DNA from: Fibrobacter sp. UWT2
Lineage (GTDB): Bacteria; Fibrobacterota; Fibrobacteria; Fibrobacterales; Fibrobacteraceae
Direction of reading: 5' to 3'
DNA: 64,000 bases
NCBI RefSeq assembly: GCF_900142545.1
Contig: NZ_FRBF01000006.1
Span: forward strand, 145,547 to 209,546
Part shown: positions 8,965 to 18,055 of the stretch, piece after piece
Position numbering within the stretch: the stretch's first letter is position 1
Layout: each line of letters opens with the position of its first letter
Program-made: the position numbers and the translations under genes
The notes under the pieces: generated by a model
The model's database searches: none
What the model saw: the letters and a program-made list of their open reading frames with translations, nothing else
What the model was told of the DNA's origin: nothing

Positions 8965-8993
8965 TGCCGTTGTTTCTCGGAACAACGGCATTT
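8965..8993 (+). terminator. Rho-independent terminator after gyrA
   Basis: TGCCGTTGTT pairs with AACAACGGCA around a TCTCGG loop, followed by a short T-rich stretch. Confidence 0.8.
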
Positions 8994-9067
8994 CTTATAT
9001 ATAAAGTCTGAATCGTTTTGTATGGATATAATTTTAATCCTAGGGAATATTTTGATAGGAGTCTAAA

Positions 9068-10960
9068 ATGAAAATTCCATTCAAATCGGGTGTCAAAGTC
9101 GGGGTGGCTTTGACTTTGTGTGCAACTTCAGGGGCTTTTGCTCAGGATTTCTGTAGCAATGCTCAACATTCCGGTCAGAAAGTGACGATTACCTCGAACC
9201 AGACTGGTAAAATCGGCGATATCGGTTACGAGCTCTGGGACGAAAACGGTCATGGCGGTAGTGCAACTTTCTATAGCGACGGTTCCATGGACTGCACTAT
9301 CACGGGAGCCAAGGACTATCTTTGCCGTGCGGGCCTTTCTCTTGGCAGTAACAAGACTTACAAGGAACTTGGTGGCGATATGATTGCCGAGTTCAAGCTT
9401 GTGAAGAGCGGTGCGAGTAATGTGGGTTACTCCTATATCGGCATTTATGGCTGGATGGAACAAGTTTCCGGTGCTCCGAGCAACCTGGTTGAATACTATG
9501 TGATTGACAATACTCTCGCCAATGACATGCCGGGTAGCTGGATTGGTAATGAAAGAAAAGGGACCATTACGGTTGATGGTGGTACCTATACCGTTTATCG
9601 TAATACTCGTACCGGTCCTGCAATTAAGACCTCCGGCAACGTGCAGTTCTATCAGTATTTCAGCGTCCGCGACAAACCGCGCGATTGTGGTACCATCAAT
9701 ATTTCCGAGCACATGAGACAGTGGGAAAAGATGGGCATGACCATGGGTAAGCTCTACGAAGCCAAGGTACTTGGTGAAGCTGGCAACGTCAATGGTCAGG
9801 TTAATGGCGGCCATATGGATTTCCCGCATGCCAAGGTGTATATTTCTAACGGTGATACACCGAAGTCCAGTGCTTCTGTTGCCAAGTCAAGTTCTTCGAC
9901 TGCGGTTGCAAAGTCCAGTTCTTCTAACGGAGGCTCGAATGTTTCGGGCACAATTGACGCCTGTAAGGATAAGATGGGTCACGAAGGCTCTAGCAAGACG
10001 ACTCAGGGTCAAAACAACTCCAGTGTGACGGGTAATGTCGGTAGCTCTCCTTACCACTATGAAATCTGGTACCAGGGTGGCAACAACTCCATGACCTTCT
10101 ATGACAACGGTACGTACAAGGCCAGCTGGAACGGCACTAACGACTTCCTTGCTCGCGTTGGCTTCAAGTACAACGAAGACAAGTCTTACAGTGACCTCGG
10201 TCCTATTGATGCTTACTTCAACTGGAGCAAGCAGGGTAGCGCCGGTGGTTATAACTATATCGGTATCTATGGTTGGACGGTTGATCCGCTCGTAGAATAC
10301 TACATCGTGGATGACTGGTTCAATAAGCCGGGTGCAAACCTCCTTGGCCAGAGAAAGGGTGAATTCACGGTTGACGGTGATACCTACGAAATTTGGCAGA
10401 ACACTCGTGTAAACAAGCCCTCCATTAAGGGGGATCAGACTTTCCCGCAGTTCTTCAGCGTTCGTAAGAGTGCTCGTTCTTGCGGCCATATCGACATCAC
10501 GGCTCACTTCAAGAAGTGGGAAGAACTCGGTATGAAGATGGGTAAGATGTATGAAGCCAAGGTGCTCGTTGAAGCCGGCGGCGGTTCGGGTTCCTTCGAC
10601 GTTTCTTACTTCAGGATGACCGACAAGAAGCATCCTCTTGAAACTCCGGCTGAATCTAGTTCTTCTGAAACTCCGAAGTCCAGCTCCAGCAAGGACGAAA
10701 AGAAGTCCAGTTCCTCGGGACATCATAGTTTTGGAGACCGTAGCAGTAGCAGCACCGATGCAATTCTTACGGAAATCCCGAGAATGCAGCTCATGAGTGG
10801 CTCTTTCCAGGTGCTCGATATGCAGGGCCGTTACCTGGGTACCGTGGAAATGCAGGCCGGCAGCAATATGAAGGATGTGCTGTTCGCCAAGTTCCACAAG
10901 CCGGGTGTGTACATGGTCAAGCAGGGTAATTACTTGAACACGGTTAGGGTCAACCGCTAA
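9068..10960 (+). CDS. xynC: Secreted endo-1,4-beta-xylanase with two GH11 domains (XynC-like)
   Basis: 630 residues. A signal peptide ends near Ala25. GH11 domain A spans ~30-250 and domain B ~290-515, joined and followed by serine-rich linkers, with a 60-residue C-terminal tail (FQVLDMQGRYLG ... PGVYMVKQG). Both domains keep the two catalytic glutamates: Glu142 (LVEYYVIDN) and Glu237 (KVLGEAG) in A, Glu410 (LVEYYIVDD) and Glu502 (KVLVEAG) in B. Domain B has the canonical thumb PSIKG; domain A reads PAIK and carries a longer loop after its nucleophile (LANDMPGSWIGNE) plus extra cysteines. Two GH11 domains in one chain is the arrangement known for F. succinogenes XynC. The enzyme cuts xylan backbones outside the cell. 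AGGAG precedes the ATG. Confidence 0.93.
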   Translation: MKIPFKSGVKVGVALTLCATSGAFAQDFCSNAQHSGQKVTITSNQTGKIGDIGYELWDENGHGGSATFYSDGSMDCTITGAKDYLCRAGLSLGSNKTYKELGGDMIAEFKLVKSGASNVGYSYIGIYGWMEQVSGAPSNLVEYYVIDNTLANDMPGSWIGNERKGTITVDGGTYTVYRNTRTGPAIKTSGNVQFYQYFSVRDKPRDCGTINISEHMRQWEKMGMTMGKLYEAKVLGEAGNVNGQVNGGHMDFPHAKVYISNGDTPKSSASVAKSSSSTAVAKSSSSNGGSNVSGTIDACKDKMGHEGSSKTTQGQNNSSVTGNVGSSPYHYEIWYQGGNNSMTFYDNGTYKASWNGTNDFLARVGFKYNEDKSYSDLGPIDAYFNWSKQGSAGGYNYIGIYGWTVDPLVEYYIVDDWFNKPGANLLGQRKGEFTVDGDTYEIWQNTRVNKPSIKGDQTFPQFFSVRKSARSCGHIDITAHFKKWEELGMKMGKMYEAKVLVEAGGGSGSFDVSYFRMTDKKHPLETPAESSSSETPKSSSSKDEKKSSSSGHHSFGDRSSSSTDAILTEIPRMQLMSGSFQVLDMQGRYLGTVEMQAGSNMKDVLFAKFHKPGVYMVKQGNYLNTVRVNR

Positions 10961-11018
10961 GAGTTTCCACAATTTTCAGGAAAATCCCGGAAAATACTCC
11001 AAATTTTGTGGAAAAAGG

Positions 11019-11049
11019 CGCCTCACACGATGTTGTGGGGCGTTTTTTT
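11019..11049 (+). terminator. Rho-independent terminator after xynC
   Basis: CGCCTCAC pairs with GTGGGGCG (one G-T pair) and is followed by seven T. Confidence 0.85.
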
Positions 11050-11220
11050 GCGATAGAAAATTTGGCTTTTAACCTTGAAAAAGGGCTTTTTTGTGTAAAA
11101 ATTGTGAATTCGGTGTTGTTTTTTACAACAACGCCATTTATATGGGGGCTATTCCAAATTGGACTAAATGGATATAACTTTGGAGTAGAGGTAAAACGGG
11201 ATTTTCTTAAGGAGTATATT

Positions 11221-12726
11221 ATGAAAACCAATCTTTTAGTTAAAACGGGCTTGGTGCTTGCCTTTGGGCTTGCAACCAGTGCTTTCGCACAGACTGAAAG
11301 TTTCTGCAGCACCGCTGCACACTCGGGTCAGTCTGTGAAGGTCTCTTCGAACAAGACCGGTCAAATCGGTGATATCGGTTACGAACTTTGGGACGAAAAC
11401 GGCTATGGTGGTGATGCAACCTTCTATAGCGACGGTTCCATGGAATGTAACATTTCCGGTGCTAAGGACTATCTCTGCCGCGCGGGTCTTTCCCTCGGCA
11501 GTAACAAGACCTACGATCAGCTTGATGGTGACATGATTGCCGAATTTAAGCTCATCAAGAACAATGCACAGAATGTGGGTTATTCCTACATCGGTATTTA
11601 CGGCTGGATGGAAGGCGTTCCCGGAACGGCTAGCCAGTTGGTGGAATACTACGTGATTGACAATACCCTCGCCAATGATATGCCGGGTAGCTGGATTGGT
11701 AACGAAAGAAAGGGTACTATTAATGTTGACGGCGGTACCTATACGGTTTATCGTAACACTCGTACGGGTCCGGCTATTAAGAACTCCGGTAACGTCACGT
11801 TCTATCAGTATTTCAGCGTGCGTACTTCTCCGCGCGATTGCGGTACCATCAATATTTCCGAACACATGAGACAGTGGGAAAAGATGGGCCTGACCATGGG
11901 TAAGCTTTACGAAGCCAAGGTGCTCGGTGAAGCTGGTAACGTGAATGGTGAAGTTCGCAGCGGTCACATGGACTTCCCGCATGCTAGGGTTTATGTGGGT
12001 TCCTATGTTCCGCCTGAACCGCCGAAGCCGATCGAACGCAAGGCGTTTGGTGGTACCCCGGCTTCTATTCCGGGCACCATCGAAGCCGAAAACTTTGACG
12101 AAGGTAACCAGGATTCTACTTACGGTGGCTCTAGTGTTCCGAGCACTGCAGAAGGCATTGATGCATCCTATCGTGGCTCTGATTACAGCAATATCGGTAT
12201 TGTTTCTAGCGGTACTGGCAAGGTTCTCGGTTACACGACTGCTGACCAGTGGATGGAATATACTGTGAATGTTGCTGAAGATGGCGAATACGATATTGTG
12301 GCTTCTGTTTCGAATGGTTCCGGTGCTGGCAAGTTGAACCTCGCTATCGATGGCAAGCAGATAGCTTCGCTCTCCTTCACGGGTACAAGCAACGATTGGG
12401 ATGCCTATGAAGACGCTACCGGTAAGGCTACGCTCACCAAGGGTCAGCATGTTCTTCGCATCACGATTGCCAACGACAACACCAACGTTGACTACGTGAA
12501 GTTCAGCAAGGAAGGTGGTGAACCGCTGGCTATCGCAGCCGATCTTCGCTTGAACGCTGCTGGAAAGACCTACCAGGTGTTTGACATGCAGGGTCGCGCG
12601 CTCGGCAAGGTTGAAGTTGCCGCTGGTGCTTCCATCGCTGACGCTCTCTTTGCTAAGTTCCAGCAGACCGGTGTCTACATGGTCAAGCAGGGTAGCAAGC
12701 TGACTCAGGTGCGTGTGACTCGCTAA
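11221..12726 (+). CDS. Secreted GH11 xylanase with a CBM6 carbohydrate-binding domain
   Basis: 501 residues from the ATG at 11221, preceded by AAGGAG; an open frame back to 11008 crosses the xynC terminator region and lacks a signal peptide, so I reject that start. Signal peptide to about residue 25, GH11 domain ~30-255, CBM6 ~277-430 (GTIEAENFDEG ... GEYDIVASVSNGSGAG ... TNVDYVKFS), and a C-terminal tail ~440-501 (YQVFDMQGRALG, GVYMVKQG) close to that of XynC. Catalytic residues are Glu142 and Glu237, the same numbers as in XynC domain A, so the two domains align without net insertions. The thumb is again PAIK. CBM6 modules bind xylan or glucan chains. The gene is the product of a tandem duplication with xynC, but has its own leader and terminator. 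Confidence 0.93.
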   Translation: MKTNLLVKTGLVLAFGLATSAFAQTESFCSTAAHSGQSVKVSSNKTGQIGDIGYELWDENGYGGDATFYSDGSMECNISGAKDYLCRAGLSLGSNKTYDQLDGDMIAEFKLIKNNAQNVGYSYIGIYGWMEGVPGTASQLVEYYVIDNTLANDMPGSWIGNERKGTINVDGGTYTVYRNTRTGPAIKNSGNVTFYQYFSVRTSPRDCGTINISEHMRQWEKMGLTMGKLYEAKVLGEAGNVNGEVRSGHMDFPHARVYVGSYVPPEPPKPIERKAFGGTPASIPGTIEAENFDEGNQDSTYGGSSVPSTAEGIDASYRGSDYSNIGIVSSGTGKVLGYTTADQWMEYTVNVAEDGEYDIVASVSNGSGAGKLNLAIDGKQIASLSFTGTSNDWDAYEDATGKATLTKGQHVLRITIANDNTNVDYVKFSKEGGEPLAIAADLRLNAAGKTYQVFDMQGRALGKVEVAAGASIADALFAKFQQTGVYMVKQGSKLTQVRVTR

Positions 12727-12765
12727 TACTTAACATCCAAATGCTCCTATATTGTGGATGAAAGG

Positions 12766-12791
12766 CGCCCCGCGAATGCGGGGTGTTTTTT
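12766..12791 (+). terminator. Rho-independent terminator after the GH11-CBM6 gene
   Basis: CCCCGC pairs with GCGGGG around GAAT (plus two outer pairs), followed by a T run. Confidence 0.85.
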
Positions 12792-12903
12792 GTCATGCTG
12801 AGGACACTCAGCATCGGCATCGTTTGCCTACTGTCATGCTGACGAAAGTCAGCATCAGCATTGTTTGCTTACTGTCATGCTGACGAAAGTCAGCATCAGC
12901 ATT
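12791..12903 (+). repeat. Three tandem 41-base hairpin repeats
   Basis: Copies start at 12791, 12832 and 12873, exactly 41 bases apart; the third is cut short. Each begins TGTCATGCTGA and holds a perfect 8-bp hairpin: ATGCTGAG-gaca-CTCAGCAT in copy 1 and ATGCTGAC-gaaa-GTCAGCAT in copies 2 and 3. The change at the eighth pair (G-C to C-G) is compensatory. Confidence 0.9.
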
Positions 12904-12939
12904 TCATAAATACTATATTTCTCCCCGAGGTTTATACGT

Positions 12940-13854
12940 ATGAAATTCTTTGTGACAGGTGTTGGTGGCCAGCTGGGCCATGATGTAATGAATGAACTTG
13001 CAAAGCGCGGCCACACGGGCGTTGGTTCCGACATGGCGCCTGCCTATAGCGGTGTCGCCGACGGTTCTGCCGTCACGACCATGCCGTATGTGCAGCTCGA
13101 CATTACAGATTCTGCCGCGGTCGACAAGGCTCTTTCTGAAATCAAGCCCGATGCAGTGATTCACTGCGCCGCATGGACTGCAGTCGATATGGCCGAAGAC
13201 GATGCCAACGTGGCGAAGGTTCGCGCGGTCAACGCCGGCGGTACCCAGAACATCGCCAACGCCTGCAAAAAGCTCGGCTGCAAGATGACCTACATCAGCA
13301 CCGACTACGTGTTCAACGGTCAGGGCACGGAACCCTGGCTGCCCGACTGCAAGGATTACAAACCTCTCAACGTTTACGGCCAGACCAAACTCGAAGGCGA
13401 ACTCGCCGTCGCCAATACGCTTGATAAGTACTTCATCGTGCGAATCGCTTGGGTGTTCGGCCTGAATGGCAAGAATTTTATCAAGACCATGCTGAACGTG
13501 GGTAAGACTCACGATACCGTGCGCGTGGTGAATGACCAAATTGGCACGCCGACCTATACGCTCGACCTTTCGCGTTTGCTCATCGACATGAACGAAACCG
13601 AAAAGTACGGCTATTACCATGCCACCAACGAAGGCGGATTCATTAGCTGGTATGACTTTACTTGCGAAATTTACAAGCAGGCAGGTCTCTCTACCAAGGT
13701 GTTGCCGGTAACCACAGCCGAATATGGCTTGAGCAAGGCCGCGCGCCCGTTCAACAGCCGCCTCGACAAGAGCAAACTCGTTGCAAACGGTTTCAAACCG
13801 CTCCCGACGTGGCAAGATGCCCTCGCTCGCTACCTCAAGGAAATCGGAGGCTAA
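12940..13854 (+). CDS. rfbD: dTDP-4-dehydrorhamnose reductase
   Basis: 304 residues. RmlD/RfbD performs the last step of dTDP-L-rhamnose synthesis, reducing dTDP-4-keto-L-rhamnose with NAD(P)H. Evidence: N-terminal nucleotide-binding loop VTGVGGQLG (residues 5-13), VIHCAAWTAVDMAEDD, YISTDYVFNG and the catalytic YxxxK in YGQTKLEGE, then IVRIAWVFG and GTPTYTLDLSRL. Length and motif order fit the extended short-chain dehydrogenase family. The ATG has GAGG upstream. No rfbA, rfbB or rfbC is present nearby, so the rest of the pathway must be elsewhere. A 46-residue gene follows after 2 bases and is probably co-transcribed. Confidence 0.93.
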   Translation: MKFFVTGVGGQLGHDVMNELAKRGHTGVGSDMAPAYSGVADGSAVTTMPYVQLDITDSAAVDKALSEIKPDAVIHCAAWTAVDMAEDDANVAKVRAVNAGGTQNIANACKKLGCKMTYISTDYVFNGQGTEPWLPDCKDYKPLNVYGQTKLEGELAVANTLDKYFIVRIAWVFGLNGKNFIKTMLNVGKTHDTVRVVNDQIGTPTYTLDLSRLLIDMNETEKYGYYHATNEGGFISWYDFTCEIYKQAGLSTKVLPVTTAEYGLSKAARPFNSRLDKSKLVANGFKPLPTWQDALARYLKEIGG

Positions 13855-13856
13855 CG

Positions 13857-13997
13857 ATGGAAGAAAAGAAAACTTACCGCGAAGTCATGCCGGGCGAGCT
13901 CCCGTGCGAAGTGCCGGAATGTGACGGCGTGATGGTCGTTGATCCCGATAACAGCTACAAGCTGACCTGCGACAAGTGCGGACACATAAAGGAGTGA
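13857..13997 (+). CDS. Small zinc-ribbon-like protein
   Basis: 46 residues, starting 2 bases after the rfbD stop and therefore likely translated from the same message. Two cysteine pairs, CEVPEC and CDKC, are separated by about 17 residues (DGVMVVDPDNSYKLT), which suggests a zinc ribbon; the protein ends just after CGHIKE. I do not recognise a specific family. Similar mini zinc ribbons occur as stand-alone proteins of unknown role. The reading frame is well formed and tightly spaced, so I regard it as a real gene. Confidence 0.65.
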   Translation: MEEKKTYREVMPGELPCEVPECDGVMVVDPDNSYKLTCDKCGHIKE

Positions 13998-14024
13998 GCA
14001 CGCTCCTTATCGTCGCTTTGAGCA

Positions 14025-14131
14025 ATGAGGTCGCTTCGCTCTGGGCGAATCATACAGAAATTATTTTAAACCTCAAAGGGAGCCTTTGGCGACCGAGCCC
14101 ATAGCCGAAAGCAGCGTAGCTGCGACCTCAT
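14025..14131. repeat. 107-base element bounded by a 10-bp inverted repeat
   Basis: ATGAGGTCGC at 14025-14034 and its complement GCGACCTCAT at 14122-14131 enclose a G+C-rich, non-coding stretch with further short complementary segments. It fills the gap between the zinc-ribbon gene and hrpA. It looks like a small structured or miniature repeat element; I cannot see a second copy in the window. Confidence 0.45.
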
Positions 14132-14138
14132 AACCAGA

Positions 14139-17100
14139 ATGCAAATAACCGACTTGAAAATCACATACCCAGACCTTCCCGTCGTTGAACATCGGGAAGA
14201 ATTTTTTGAGATGCTCGAAAAGCATCAGGTGGTGATTCTCAAGGCAGACACCGGTTCCGGAAAGTCGACGCAGCTCCCGAAATTTTTGTTAGAGTGGTTT
14301 GACAGACGAGAGACGAAAGACGAGAGACGAGAGGATGCGCCGGGCTTCAAGATCGGTGTCACGGAGCCGAGGCGTTTGGCGGCTATCTCGATCGCAGACC
14401 GCCTGCGTGAAGAACTGAAGGATGAAACTCTCGTCAGCACCAAGATTCGTTTCTGGGAGCAGGGGCAGAGCGATGCACCCATCAAGGTGATGACCGACGG
14501 TATCCTGCTGCAGGAATTCCGCCGCGATAGACTTTTCCGCCAATATTCGGCGGTCGTGATTGACGAAGCGCATGAACGCTCGTTGAATATCGACATCTTG
14601 CTGGGCATTTTCAAGACGGTTTTGCAGGCGCGCCCCGAATTCAAACTGATTGTGGCCTCGGCAACGCTCGATGCCAAGCTTTTCGAAGAATTTTACGACA
14701 ACAGCTGCGTGCTCGAAGCCGAGGGCCGCATGTACCCGGTCGACATCGAGTATTATTTTGATGCCGACGGTGGCGTGCTCGGTCGCGATATTTCGGGCAA
14801 GGGCGACTCGGGCTTGATTGAAGAAGCCCGCGACGCGATTCTCGATTTGGAATCCCGCCACCGCGACCATTTGCTTTGTTTTTTGCCGACCGAGCGCGAT
14901 ATTCAGGATTTAGCGGGGGAACTTGCGCACGAACTCGATAGCGCGACTTTCGATGTGCTCCCGCTTTTTGGGCGCATGAGTCCCGAAGAACAACGCCGCA
15001 TTTTCAAGAATTCGGGCAAGACTCGCGTGGTGCTTGCGACAAACATTGCTGAAACTTCACTCACGATTCCGGGAATCGCGTACGTGGTCGATACGGGCAT
15101 GGCCCGCATCTCGCGATACAATGCGCAGTCGAGAATCCAGGGGCTCCCGGTCGAAGAAATTTCGAAGGCGAGTGCCCGGCAGCGCACAGGGCGCGCGGGG
15201 CGCGTCAAGCCTGGCGTATGTATTCGACTTTATTCACCCGAAGATTTCGAAAAACGTGACGAGTTTACGGAGCCGGAAATCCGGCGTAGTAATCTCGCGA
15301 ACGTCGTTTTGCAATTGCGTAGCCTCGGGCTTGAACTGGAAAATTTTCCGTTCCTGCAATCGCCGCCGCATTCGGCTTTCCGTGGCGCCTACAAGACGCT
15401 TTTTGAACTCGGCGCGTTGACTGCGGATAATTCCAGCGGTCATGTGACTAAGCTTGGCCGCGAAATGACTCGGCTTCCGATGGACGTTTCGCTTTCGGCA
15501 GTGCTTTTGCGGGCCCGAGAATCCGGCGTTTTGCAGCCGGCGCTCATCGTCTGCTCGGCCCTTAGCATTCAGGACCCGCGCGTTGTCCCCGGCGAAGAGC
15601 CGGAACGCACCCGAATCCGCCAGTTGCACCGCAAGTTTGCGGGCCACAAGAGCGATTTTCTGACTTTTGTAAGTATGTGGAATGCCTTCTGCGCCGAATG
15701 GGATGGCAAATCCTGGAACAAGCTTCGCAAATTCTGTGACAAGTTCAGCATGCATTTCTTGCGTTGTCGCGAATGGATTGACCTTTACGAACAATTTGGC
15801 CGCATTCTCGACGTGAAATATGAAAATCGAGTGTGCCCGCTCGACAGTTTCCATGCGGATAACTTGCACATTGCGCTTCTTTCGGGATTTTTAGGTGGTA
15901 TTGCCCGCCGCGATATCGAAAACGGCTGCTACCGACTGGTGAGCGGTCGCGAAACGCACGTGTTCCCCGGCAGCGATTTGTACGGCAAGAGTGTGGAATG
16001 GCTCTTTAGCGCCGAAGTTCGCGAAACGAGTCGCATCTTCCTGAATAAAGGTGCCGAAATTAAGCCCGAATGGATTATGCAAGTGGCGGAACCGTTCTGT
16101 ACCCGCCGTTGGTATTCGCCGATGTGGAACCAGGAGCGCGGTTTTGTAGAAGCGGTGGAAGAAGTGAGCTTCAGGGGGCTCGTCATCAGTCGCGGTCACC
16201 GGGTGGATTACGCCCGCGTGAATCCGGACGAATGTGCCGAAATCTTCTGGCGCGAGGCGGTGGTGCTCGGGCAAATGGCCCGTCCGTTCCCCTTCATGAA
16301 GCAGAATGACCGTGTGGTCGAAGACCTGCATGGCCTCGAAGCCCGCAAACGTCAATTTGGCCTTGCTCCCAGCGAAGACGCCCTGGTAGATTATTATGTG
16401 CGCATCGCTCCGCGGGTGAATTCCATCAAGACCCTCCGCGACTATATTGCCGAACATACCGACCAGTTCCTGAAATTCGACGCCAAGTTCTGGCTGGATC
16501 AATTAGACGAGAAAACGGGCGCTGCCCTACAGACGAATGGCGAGAAGGGCTTCAATAAGATTGTCTTGCCCGAGAGCTCAAAGGCGCAACGCTCTGCCCT
16601 CAAACCTCAAACCCCATCCCTCGGCGGTTCTATAGAACAGTTCCGTGTCGAAGGGCTTGACGGCTCCAGTCGCATGGTCGTGGGTGAGATGGTCTTCGAT
16701 GCCACCAAGGAATACGACGGCATCACCTTGGAACTGCCTTACGACTTGCTCCCGCAGCTGACGCCTGCGAAACTAGCCCTTTCGATTCACCAATGGCGCG
16801 AATGGATGGCCGAATCGATTATCCGCGAAATGCCCAAGGCCGCCAAGAAGCAACTCGAAAATCGCCGAACCTTTATTGATGACGCCTTCTGCGACAAACT
16901 GAAGGCGAATCCGCACAAGGCTCCGCTCCTGCTCCTGTACGAAGTTTTTGCCGGTATCAAGCAGCTGGATTGCGATATTCCGACGGTCACGCCCGACAAG
17001 GAAAATCACCTGCGCCTGCACGCCAAGATTTTCAAGCAGGGTTTCCCGGAAAAATTTGCCGTCGAACTCAATCCCGAGTGGGGGAGCTTCAATTTGTTTG

Positions 17101-18005
17101 CCGCGGTTCGCCCGGTGGTGGTGACTTTTGGCATTGATTTTGCTTTAGACGAAATGCGTTTCGGCTGGCGTCTCGGCGAATCCGCCCTCATGACTTCGGC
17201 AGAATCCGCCTTCTGGCAAAGTTTCCGCAAGAGGGCCGAGGTTCCGGCCGAGCCTGATACGCTCATTACTGATCGACTGAACCTGCTCGAAACCGGCGGA
17301 CTTTATGCTGACGGGTTCAAGACGGCCCTGAAGGCTTGGGTGCTCAAGTCTCTCGCAGCAGACAAATTGGATGCGAACCGCTGCGTGCGTTTTTCGGGCC
17401 TCGAATTCTCCCGCGGCAAGAAAATCAACGATTTCAAGAATTTGGCGGTGTCTTCCCGCAGCGAAGATGACGAAGTGCGCCTCGCCCTGGTACGGGCGAC
17501 TTATGAGTCGTCCCTGCTCGGCGCCGAATCCTTTGTCGCTTTCTGGGACATTCTCCGCGAATTCTCGGTTGCCATGCGCCAAGGGGGCGACCATGCCCGC
17601 GACGCCCTCGGTGTCATCACGGCGAACCACAAGTCTATCAGTAAAATCGTTGCCCTCTATACTTCCGACAAGGAGACGACCCTGTTTGAACGCCTTTGCG
17701 TTCTGGGCGATATGATTCCGCCCTCAAGGCCCGAACTGTCGGTGCGCACGCTCCGTGAAAAGTTCCGCCCCTTCCTCAAGGCCCGTTTCATGAAGGACCA
17801 TGAGCTTAAAAATGCCCGCGAAATCCTTTCTAAGATAGAGCGGCTGTCGCCTGACGAAGAGGAATTCCCGGAACTGTACCTACAGGCCTGCGCCCTGCTC
17901 GAAGACTTCGAAATCCTCAAATTCAAGCGAAAAGGTGACGATTCCGAAGAAATCATCGAAGACGATGCTCTGAAAAAACTGAAGGGACGCTTCGGCCGAC
18001 TCTAA
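14139..18005 (+). CDS. hrpA: ATP-dependent RNA helicase HrpA
   Basis: 1,288 residues, typical of HrpA (about 1,300). A DEAH-box helicase: Walker A DTGSGKSTQLP (38-47), DEAH in VVIDEAHERS (near 142), SAT in VASATLD, motif V VVLATNIAETSLTIPG and motif VI ARQRTGRAGRVKPG. The helicase-associated domain and the long HrpA-specific C-terminal region follow. In E. coli HrpA acts on RNA and rescues collided ribosomes; that role is inferred here by family. Residues ~54-69 (FDRRETKDERREDAPG) between Walker A and the TEPRR motif are encoded by a four-unit heptamer repeat, a charged insert that E. coli HrpA lacks. Confidence 0.93.
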   Translation: MQITDLKITYPDLPVVEHREEFFEMLEKHQVVILKADTGSGKSTQLPKFLLEWFDRRETKDERREDAPGFKIGVTEPRRLAAISIADRLREELKDETLVSTKIRFWEQGQSDAPIKVMTDGILLQEFRRDRLFRQYSAVVIDEAHERSLNIDILLGIFKTVLQARPEFKLIVASATLDAKLFEEFYDNSCVLEAEGRMYPVDIEYYFDADGGVLGRDISGKGDSGLIEEARDAILDLESRHRDHLLCFLPTERDIQDLAGELAHELDSATFDVLPLFGRMSPEEQRRIFKNSGKTRVVLATNIAETSLTIPGIAYVVDTGMARISRYNAQSRIQGLPVEEISKASARQRTGRAGRVKPGVCIRLYSPEDFEKRDEFTEPEIRRSNLANVVLQLRSLGLELENFPFLQSPPHSAFRGAYKTLFELGALTADNSSGHVTKLGREMTRLPMDVSLSAVLLRARESGVLQPALIVCSALSIQDPRVVPGEEPERTRIRQLHRKFAGHKSDFLTFVSMWNAFCAEWDGKSWNKLRKFCDKFSMHFLRCREWIDLYEQFGRILDVKYENRVCPLDSFHADNLHIALLSGFLGGIARRDIENGCYRLVSGRETHVFPGSDLYGKSVEWLFSAEVRETSRIFLNKGAEIKPEWIMQVAEPFCTRRWYSPMWNQERGFVEAVEEVSFRGLVISRGHRVDYARVNPDECAEIFWREAVVLGQMARPFPFMKQNDRVVEDLHGLEARKRQFGLAPSEDALVDYYVRIAPRVNSIKTLRDYIAEHTDQFLKFDAKFWLDQLDEKTGAALQTNGEKGFNKIVLPESSKAQRSALKPQTPSLGGSIEQFRVEGLDGSSRMVVGEMVFDATKEYDGITLELPYDLLPQLTPAKLALSIHQWREWMAESIIREMPKAAKKQLENRRTFIDDAFCDKLKANPHKAPLLLLYEVFAGIKQLDCDIPTVTPDKENHLRLHAKIFKQGFPEKFAVELNPEWGSFNLFAAVRPVVVTFGIDFALDEMRFGWRLGESALMTSAESAFWQSFRKRAEVPAEPDTLITDRLNLLETGGLYADGFKTALKAWVLKSLAADKLDANRCVRFSGLEFSRGKKINDFKNLAVSSRSEDDEVRLALVRATYESSLLGAESFVAFWDILREFSVAMRQGGDHARDALGVITANHKSISKIVALYTSDKETTLFERLCVLGDMIPPSRPELSVRTLREKFRPFLKARFMKDHELKNAREILSKIERLSPDEEEFPELYLQACALLEDFEILKFKRKGDDSEEIIEDDALKKLKGRFGRL
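14305..14332 (+). repeat. Four-unit heptamer array (GACGARA type) inside hrpA
   Basis: Units are GACGAGA, GACGAAA, GACGAGA and GACGAGA, 28 bases. The array is translated as part of HrpA without breaking the frame. The same units occur in reverse orientation at 52,332-52,359. Confidence 0.85.
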
Positions 18006-18055
18006 TGCAGACTATATAATTATATTTCAAGAAGAATTTCCCAATGAGGTGCCCG

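Noticed and set aside
11008..11220. Longer N terminus of the GH11-CBM6 xylanase
   Set aside because: It would start in the xynC terminator and place the signal peptide inside the protein; AAGGAG and a proper signal peptide support 11221.
12791..12903. Possible CRISPR array
   Set aside because: The three copies are tandem without unique spacers, and no cas genes are nearby.
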